A stretch of DNA of 36,319 nt. Origin: Myroides odoratimimus. GTDB taxonomy: Bacteria > Bacteroidota > Bacteroidia > Flavobacteriales > Flavobacteriaceae. Position 1 is the stretch's first letter; the number at the start of each line of letters is the position of its first letter. A program made the translations under genes and the position numbers. Shown here in pieces: positions 31,403 through 36,319 of the stretch. Under the pieces are notes generated by a model that did not search any database, was not told the origin of the DNA, and saw nothing but the letters and a program-made list of their open reading frames with translations. Where the stretch lies: assembly GCF_030326305.1 (NCBI RefSeq), contig NZ_JACAKB010000031.1, positions 1 to 36,319 of the forward strand. The letters are read 5' to 3'.

Positions 31403-31885
31403 ATGGAAAAAGAAAGCAAAGTGAATGTTGTTCTTTTTGATCAGGCAGTTGAGCTGTTAAGCAAAGAGCATGAACTAATCAAATGGCCGTTAACAAAGAC
31501 AGCGGAAGGTAATTTTATCAAGAATTTCGGTGAGGAGATAGGGGCTTTTTTTATTAGTCATTCATATCGTTCAGGGTGGCGTTTTGGTATCAACACTTTT
31601 GATCAGGTATTTCATTTACATAAAATGAACTTCAAAAAACACAATAGAGACATCTATAAGCAAGGTTACTATATTATAGGTACAGGTCTTCAAGAGGATT
31701 TGATTGTTTTTAATCTGAATACTGCGACAGTAGGATATGTAAGTTCTGAAGCGTTCTACAGAGGAGAAGCGGAGATAGATATTAATGTATTATTTAAAGA
31801 TACAGGATTAGATATTGGGACATTTTATTATCGATCTATAACTGAGGAGGATAGTTTTTATCGCTGTGCAGAGGATGTAAGGTAA
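31403..31885 (+). CDS. Hypothetical protein, immunity-like
   Basis: A 160-residue soluble protein (VVLFDQAVELLSKEHELIKWPLT...). It alternates strands and helices (AFFISHSYRSGWRFGINTF, YYIIGTGLQEDLIVFNLNTATVGYVSS) and ends FYRCAEDVR. The part that describes a protein surface read-out (IGTG..DLIVFNL.T..VGYVS) is like SUKH/SMI1-type proteins. It lies 12 nt before a clearer SMI1-like gene, so the two form a pair. No toxin or secretion gene is close by. Family call is tentative. Confidence 0.55.
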   Translation: MEKESKVNVVLFDQAVELLSKEHELIKWPLTKTAEGNFIKNFGEEIGAFFISHSYRSGWRFGINTFDQVFHLHKMNFKKHNRDIYKQGYYIIGTGLQEDLIVFNLNTATVGYVSSEAFYRGEAEIDINVLFKDTGLDIGTFYYRSITEEDSFYRCAEDVR

Positions 31886-31897
31886 ATTGTTTGTAAT

Positions 31898-32458
31898 ATG
31901 AAATTGTTTGAAATAGAAGAAGTAAGTGTGTTTCTCGAAAAGAAATTTGCTGATGTCGATAAAGATATTATCTCAGAACTATTATTAATACCTTATAAAG
32001 GAAGTAAAGAAGAAGTTTTAAGGTTAAAAGAGTACTTAAATATTACTATTTTGCCAGAAGAGTTTGAAGATTTTATAATGAGATATAATTTAGGAAACTT
32101 AACCTTGGCTAATATACAATTTGGTAGTGGAGGAAATTATATTAATAGGTTAATAAACCTCAATAATAAAGATAACTATTGGTATCAAGATTGTTTAAGT
32201 ATAGATGCTATGGTTGTTGGTTTGGGAGATCCTTATACTATACTTCTATCTTTAAAAGAGGGAGTTGTTTATGTTGTCTCTTCTGAAATATCTTTTGATG
32301 ATAAAGTTATAGTAGCCCCTTCATTTGATAGTTTTATTCAAGGGTTAGGTACTTCTGTATATGTTAAAGAAAGTGGTAAGGAAGAGTCTTTTTTATCTTT
32401 AATAGAAAATGAATTTGGTGTTAATACACGTTTTTTTTGGGAAGAAATACTTTATTAA
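31898..32458 (+). CDS. SMI1/KNR4 (SUKH)-like immunity protein
   Basis: A 186-residue acidic protein. ITILPEEFEDFIMRYNLGNL at about 49-68 is the SUKH start motif (LP..f..f...yng). Then come IQFGSGGNYINRLINLNN, MVVGLGDPYTILLSLKEGVVYVVSSE (gd.g..lll....g.vy) and a closing ..SFDSFIQGLG.. helix. SUKH proteins neutralise secreted toxins from contact-dependent or type VI systems. It follows the preceding gene by 12 nt. No cognate toxin is visible in the window, so it may be an orphan immunity gene. Confidence 0.7.
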   Translation: MKLFEIEEVSVFLEKKFADVDKDIISELLLIPYKGSKEEVLRLKEYLNITILPEEFEDFIMRYNLGNLTLANIQFGSGGNYINRLINLNNKDNYWYQDCLSIDAMVVGLGDPYTILLSLKEGVVYVVSSEISFDDKVIVAPSFDSFIQGLGTSVYVKESGKEESFLSLIENEFGVNTRFFWEEILY

Positions 32459-32597
32459 AGCTTTTACATAGAGATTATAAATTTAGTAATTGTCTTAATT
32501 ATACTAATAGATGTTCTAATAATACAAACAGATAAATAATCTTCATTTTATCTTGTTAATACTATACTGTTTTGGGGTGTTTTGGTATAAAAAAACT

Positions 32598-32626
32598 TTT
32601 GTAGCTCAATGATTTATTTATCTTTG
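32598..32626 (+). promoter_or_regulatory. Promoter of the esterase gene
   Basis: TTTG at 32598-32601, 17-nt spacer, exact TATCTTTG at 32619-32626. The start would be near 32633, about 19 nt before the ATG. Good match to the main Bacteroidota promoter. Confidence 0.65.
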
Positions 32627-32651
32627 AAGCCAACAAATTAACTAACCAAAC

Positions 32652-33512
32652 ATGATAAATATAAAAGCATTATTAGTAACGGGTATGTTGCTATTAGGCG
32701 TATCTAGTATTAGCCAAACGAATAGTAAACCTCTTACATTCGGAACAACAGATCAACTACATTCTACTATCCTAAGTGAGGATAGAACGATTAATATCGT
32801 TTTGCCACCTGATTATAATGCGAATGATACTATTAAGTATCCTGTCGTGTATATCTTAGATGGAGGAGTAGAAGAGGACTTTATACATCTTGCAGGGTTA
32901 GTGCGTTTTAACTCATTACCTTGGATAGCTCGTTTTCCTAATTCTATTATCGTAGGGATAGAGACAATCAACCGTAGAAAGGATATGACTTTCGCGGTAG
33001 ATAATTTAAACTTCGTAGAGAAAGCAGGTTTTAGTAAAGATATGTTTCCAGAGTATGGTAGAGCAGAGGCTTATACGGCATTTTTAGAGTCTGAATTGAT
33101 TCCATATATAGAGAAGAATTATAAAGGAAGTAGTACTCGTACTGTAATAGGAGAGTCATTAGCAGGGTTGTATTCTACTTATGTGTTAGAGTATCATCCT
33201 TATCTATTTACAAACTATATCATTATCAGTCCTAGTCTATGGTGGGGTGATGAGAAACTATTAGACAAGACACATACGTGTCTGATAGAGAAGATAAAAC
33301 AACCTGTGAATGTATATGTAGGGGTGCCTAATAAGGAAGAGGATATGAAGATGTATGAGTATGGGGAACAACTATATAAGATACTTCAAAAGAACAAGAA
33401 TATCAAGTCTCACTTCGATTATCTACCTCAAGAAATACACTCAACAGTGATCCATCAGGCGGTGAACAACGCATTTCAAAAGTTGTATCCAAATACGTAT
33501 TTCTCTAAGTAA
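32652..33512 (+). CDS. Secreted esterase of the alpha/beta-hydrolase fold (esterase D/IroE-like)
   Basis: A 286-residue protein with a signal peptide (hydrophobic 5-20, cleaved near SQT). PVVYILDGG near 64-72 is the oxyanion strand. VIGESLAG at 165-172 gives catalytic Ser169. YIIISPSLWWGD and VYVGVPNKEED bring the acid region, and LPQEIHSTVIHQ gives the late His. This order is the esterase D / IroE / YbbA-type layout, which includes enzymes cutting ester bonds in siderophores or small secreted esters. The real substrate is unknown. It has its own promoter and terminator. Confidence 0.85.
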   Translation: MINIKALLVTGMLLLGVSSISQTNSKPLTFGTTDQLHSTILSEDRTINIVLPPDYNANDTIKYPVVYILDGGVEEDFIHLAGLVRFNSLPWIARFPNSIIVGIETINRRKDMTFAVDNLNFVEKAGFSKDMFPEYGRAEAYTAFLESELIPYIEKNYKGSSTRTVIGESLAGLYSTYVLEYHPYLFTNYIIISPSLWWGDEKLLDKTHTCLIEKIKQPVNVYVGVPNKEEDMKMYEYGEQLYKILQKNKNIKSHFDYLPQEIHSTVIHQAVNNAFQKLYPNTYFSK

Positions 33513-33529
33513 GAGCATATAAATAGACT

Positions 33530-33558
33530 AAAGCTACTCTGTATGGGTAGCTTTTTTT
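33530..33558 (+). terminator. Terminator of the esterase gene
   Basis: Stem AAAGCTAC (33530-33537) with GTAGCTTT (33547-33554), extended by a T-G pair, followed by a T-run. Confidence 0.8.
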
Positions 33559-33612
33559 ATGGGGTATTGTGTTGAAATACTTATCTTTAGTTTTTTGTAA
33601 TTGATAGTAATT

Positions 33613-34365
33613 ATGGTGAGATATTGTTTTTTAGTTTTATTTGTGTTGGTAGCGTCTGGCAATAGTATGGCACAGAATTATGACAAAGTATATACCGAAA
33701 AAAAGAATGTAGATGTAAACAATACTATCTATAAGGTGGGACGTACTTTTTATTATTGTTATAAGATTCAAAATAAGGAGGGAGATAGCCTATTTATAGA
33801 TGCAAAGGATGCAGAGAGACTGACTTCTGTTAAGGATGACGCATTGGCTAATCAGTTTAAAATGGAGGTCATAGCTCCTGAAAAGGGTAAAAGAACGAAT
33901 AAAAGACAGACTGAAATAAGATATAGTTTTGAACCTATGACTGATTTTAGATCTTCAACAGGATTGGTAGAGAATGAACAGAATGTATGGTTACATCCGA
34001 TGCGTTCACGTTTCTTTAAAGCATTAGAGACAGTTCCATTTCCTTATATTCACTTAGGTAAGTCTATAGGTTATACTTGGTCAGATCAAATGAGGATAAG
34101 TGATTATTGGTCTAATCCAGTATGGGGAGAATGGAAAGGAAAACTCTTATTAGATTATACCTATAGGATAGAAAAACAAGAGATGGTTTCTACAGCTTTA
34201 GGAGATTTGTCTTGTCTAAAGGTGATTTCTACAGCTAAATCTACTTTAGGAGAAACAGAGTTAGTGTTTTATTTTTCTGAACAATATGGATTCGTAAAGA
34301 TGGAGTATAAGTTGTTAACTGGGTTAGAAATAGCAATAGACTTAGTAAAAGTAGATAGTTTCTAA
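33613..34365 (+). CDS. Secreted protein, unknown
   Basis: A 250-residue protein with a clear signal peptide (RYCFLVLFVLVASGNSMAQ), so exported to the periplasm or surface. The mature part has strands and Tyr/Lys-rich segments (VGRTFYYCYKIQNKEGDSLFID, IRYSFEPMTDF, LHPMRSRFFKALETVPFPYI). The frame is open four codons further from a TTG at 33601; the ATG at 33613 gives a better signal start. TATCTTTA at 33582-33589 is a possible -7 box. I do not recognise a family. Confidence 0.65.
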   Translation: MVRYCFLVLFVLVASGNSMAQNYDKVYTEKKNVDVNNTIYKVGRTFYYCYKIQNKEGDSLFIDAKDAERLTSVKDDALANQFKMEVIAPEKGKRTNKRQTEIRYSFEPMTDFRSSTGLVENEQNVWLHPMRSRFFKALETVPFPYIHLGKSIGYTWSDQMRISDYWSNPVWGEWKGKLLLDYTYRIEKQEMVSTALGDLSCLKVISTAKSTLGETELVFYFSEQYGFVKMEYKLLTGLEIAIDLVKVDSF

Positions 34366-34400
34366 TGGGATAATAGAGACTATATCAGGTAGGTTTTCTT

Positions 34401-34408
34401 TATTTTTG
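34401..34408 (+). promoter_or_regulatory. Candidate -7 box before the second AraC gene
   Basis: Exact TATTTTTG at 34401-34408, only 12 nt before the ATG, so the leader would be very short. No TTTG partner at the usual spacing. Confidence 0.3.
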
Positions 34409-34420
34409 TAAATAAAAAAG

Positions 34421-35314
34421 ATGAGTAATGCTGATCAGATACACGACTATACGATAAAAGATATCCTTCAATTATTAGATAAGGAGTATCAGGATAGTGG
34501 TATCTATGTGGATATACATACCTCTTTTACAGATAATCCTTTAAAGTATCCTTATCGCAATGAGAATTATACTTTGCTCTTTGTGACTCAAGGAATGATC
34601 ACCGTACAGGTAAATCTGATTGAGTATCGTTTAGAACCTGGCACTATAACGATTATTCCTCCACAGATGGTTATTCTGTTTAAGGAGTTTAGTCAAGACA
34701 TTAACTTCATTGCTATTAGTTTTGATCGGGCTTTTGCGATAGAGAATACACATACCCAAAATGAGAAGAGTACTTTCGTGTTATTGACACCTAATACAGT
34801 GACTAAATTAGTGCTGAATCAAGAACAGCAAACTTCTTTATTAAGTCTGTGTACTTTACTTAATCATAAGAACACCCAAAAAGGGAAGTCTGCTAATCAA
34901 AAAGAAGCAATTAAGCATTTATTTGCTTTGTTTTTATTGGAATTAGTAGATGCAAGTCATTATAATTATAAGGCGTTGAAGAGTAATTTGTCTCGTAAGG
35001 AAAGCTTGACTATTCAGTTCTTAGAGCTTCTTCAGCTTCATTTTAAATCAAAGAAATTGGTTCGTTTTTATGCTGATAGGCTTTGTGTCTCTGAGAGTTA
35101 TCTAGCTAAAGTGATAAAGGAGATTACAGCTAAGACTATTGGTGAGTTAATAGATGATGCTGTAATAGTTGAGGCACAGTTACTTTTAGCTAACTCGACA
35201 TTGAGTATATCAGAAATAGCAGAATCACTTAACTTTAATACTACTTCATTCTTTGGCAAGTTTTTTAAACGAAAAGTAGGTTATTCTCCTCGAGAATATC
35301 GAAAGAGAGTTTGA
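34421..35314 (+). CDS. AraC-family transcriptional regulator
   Basis: A 297-residue regulator with a cupin-like sensing half (YTLLFVTQGMITVQVNLIEYRLEPGTITIIPPQMVILF) and a C-terminal AraC double helix-turn-helix: VRFYADRLCVSESYLAKVIKEITAKTIGELI and EIAESLNFNTTSFFGKFFKRKVGYSPREY. Its organisation matches the regulator at 11831, but the two are clearly different genes. The nearest candidate targets are the secreted protein gene upstream and the zinc-ribbon gene downstream. No operator was assigned. Confidence 0.9.
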   Translation: MSNADQIHDYTIKDILQLLDKEYQDSGIYVDIHTSFTDNPLKYPYRNENYTLLFVTQGMITVQVNLIEYRLEPGTITIIPPQMVILFKEFSQDINFIAISFDRAFAIENTHTQNEKSTFVLLTPNTVTKLVLNQEQQTSLLSLCTLLNHKNTQKGKSANQKEAIKHLFALFLLELVDASHYNYKALKSNLSRKESLTIQFLELLQLHFKSKKLVRFYADRLCVSESYLAKVIKEITAKTIGELIDDAVIVEAQLLLANSTLSISEIAESLNFNTTSFFGKFFKRKVGYSPREYRKRV

Positions 35315-35442
35315 TTATAAGATACAATAGGAGTGAATAAGGACAGTTTTGGGTGGTAAATGTTCTTTTTTAAGCCTTTAGTTTGCTTGAACTTTGTCCT
35401 GTTTTTATAACATAGGAACGTTTATTGATAAAACAAACTGAA

Positions 35443-35751
35443 ATGAGTAAGCATTATATCACTTGTCAAAAGTGTAAAACAGAGAATGTTAATAGTGATT
35501 ATTGTACGAATTGTGGAGAGATAATCAATGTGGTTTTACGCCGTCAAATGGAACAACAAAGAGTTGTCAATGAAAGAATACAAAAAGAAGTAAATAGGGA
35601 ACTTACTAGTTTTGAGAAATTTACTCGTAGAATGCTCAAGCATCCTAATCCTTTTATCAGAGTACCAGCTATGATAGTCAATGCTATATGGGTGGTAGGG
35701 GTATCTATTATGGCTGGGATAGCTTATCTTATTGGATTTATAGCAGCATAG
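35443..35751 (+). CDS. Zinc-ribbon membrane protein
   Basis: A 102-residue protein. It opens with a zinc ribbon: Cys8-x2-Cys11 and Cys21-x2-Cys24 (CQKC...CTNC). A charged helical linker follows (RRQMEQQRVVNERIQKEVNREL), then one or two C-terminal membrane helices (about 75-100). The frame is open six codons upstream (from 35425), but ATG 35443 gives a normal start just before the ribbon. Small zinc-ribbon membrane proteins of this sort are common and unassigned. Confidence 0.7.
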   Translation: MSKHYITCQKCKTENVNSDYCTNCGEIINVVLRRQMEQQRVVNERIQKEVNRELTSFEKFTRRMLKHPNPFIRVPAMIVNAIWVVGVSIMAGIAYLIGFIAA

Positions 35752-35780
35752 TAAGTTGTTTATTTTTTTAAATTAGAATT

Positions 35781-35816
35781 AGAGGAGCTGTTACAACTTG
35801 TAATCGTTCCTCTTTT
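35781..35816 (+). terminator. Terminator of the zinc-ribbon gene
   Basis: Outer stem AGAGGA (35781-35786) with TCCTCT (35808-35813) and a weaker inner TTAC/GTAA stem, followed by TTTT. Confidence 0.55.
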
Positions 35817-35824
35817 ATACTTGT

Positions 35825-36211
35825 ATGAAGAAAACACTTTTTTATATAGCCCTTGGTATTTCTGTTGTTATCTATGTTTTACAGAAATCTCATATTGCTT
35901 TGCCTACTTGGGCTAACAATTATGTCAATGATTTTCTGACTCTACCGTTGGCATTGAGTATTTGTCAATATATATTGAGCAAGTTAAAGAAGCGGACAGA
36001 TCTTCTATTACCTCTATCGCTTATCCTTTTTGTGGCTTTATACTATAGTGTTTACTTTGAGTGGTATTTACCCAAGCACAATCCTCGTTATACTGGAGAT
36101 TGGTTAGATTGCGTGATGTATTTTAGTGGAGCAGGTGTGTTTTATCTTCTTAATAATACTGTTTTATTTCGCTTTCGAAAAGAGAAGCGGGGCTGTCTCA
36201 TAGCAAAATGA
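35825..36211 (+). CDS. Small membrane protein, 3' end running into a repeat
   Basis: A 128-residue protein with about four membrane helices (KKTLFYIALGISVVIYVL, LALSICQYIL, LLLPLSLILFVALYYSVYF, CVMYFSGAGVFYLLNN). No family recognised. Its last residues, RGCLIAK, are encoded by an inverted repeat (GGGGCTGTCTCAT... from 36189) that looks like an insertion-sequence end, so the original C-terminus may have been altered. The gene begins 9 nt after the preceding terminator. Confidence 0.6.
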   Translation: MKKTLFYIALGISVVIYVLQKSHIALPTWANNYVNDFLTLPLALSICQYILSKLKKRTDLLLPLSLILFVALYYSVYFEWYLPKHNPRYTGDWLDCVMYFSGAGVFYLLNNTVLFRFRKEKRGCLIAK

Positions 36212-36319
36212 GCCAGTCTTCTTTGTTATGATATTTAGCAAACTATTTTCTGTGATTTTTTTCAAATATTGAAACCTCAAGAGTTCAAAAACTATAATAA
36301 AGATAAAAGTTAGTAAAAA
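36189..36319 (+). mobile_element. Possible insertion-sequence end (incomplete)
   Basis: GGGGCTGTCTCAT at 36189-36201 and ATGAGCCAG at 36208-36216 form a near-perfect inverted repeat. GGGGCTGTCTCA resembles terminal repeats of Bacteroidota IS elements. It begins inside the reading frame of the small membrane protein and is followed by about 100 nt of AT-rich sequence with no gene, as before a transposase. The window ends before one can be seen. The same inverted repeat could instead be a terminator-like hairpin. Confidence 0.35.

Overview
The window looks like chromosome from a low-GC Bacteroidota bacterium of the family Flavobacteriaceae. A Myroides-like genus is my best guess, but no RNA gene is present to settle it. 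The evidence is the flavobacterial form of RNase Z, lipoproteins with a Cys followed by Ser/Ile and Asp residues, a Bacteroidota-type ECF sigma operon, a TonB siderophore receptor, promoters of the TTTG / TAnnTTTG type instead of -35/-10 boxes, and very few purine-rich ribosome binding sites. I saw no tRNA, rRNA, CRISPR array, replication origin or complete mobile element.

Layout. 1-4275 is mostly housekeeping: a secreted alpha/beta hydrolase, a small STAS-like protein and a compact operon rnz-pdxH-membrane protein-Smr protein closed by a strong terminator. 4276-5560 is a decayed patch. It holds palindromic repeat debris, then an HxlR-type regulator and an NAD(P)H oxidoreductase that face away from each other, have both lost their 5' ends and are fused at about 5030; the oxidoreductase also has an internal stop. 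5960-11500 is an envelope region: a porin and small protein, two paralogous lipoproteins with matching upstream control regions, an ECF sigma factor with its overlapping partner (a predicted inner-membrane plus beta-barrel protein), and a small orphan antitoxin-like domain protein.

11831-18244 holds an AraC regulator, a VIT-family metal transporter, a small membrane protein, an unknown protein, an MdtD-like exporter with a GNAT acetyltransferase, and an unknown protein with a ParB-like segment. 18245-19129 is non-coding: an 89-bp tandem repeat, a candidate promoter, and a leader with long, mutually exclusive inverted repeats. It precedes the most interesting locus, 19130-22737, a two-gene operon of a large AAA/ABC-type ATPase and an HNH endonuclease that resembles a divergent Septu (PtuA/PtuB) anti-phage system.

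22889-28037 carries a very large repeat-like protein, an unknown small protein, a doubly broken toxin-antitoxin pair, a CPBP protease and copies of a 68-bp palindromic repeat. 28038-36319 has a siderophore receptor divergent from a YddG-like exporter, two adjacent immunity-like (SUKH-type) genes, a secreted esterase, a secreted unknown, a second AraC regulator, a zinc-ribbon membrane protein and a small membrane protein. The 3' end of this last gene runs into what may be the end of an insertion sequence.

The ATPase/HNH operon, the broken toxin-antitoxin pair, the orphan immunity genes and the repeats together suggest accessory gain and loss across roughly 17-32 kb. All functional calls come from reading motifs by eye, with no database search.
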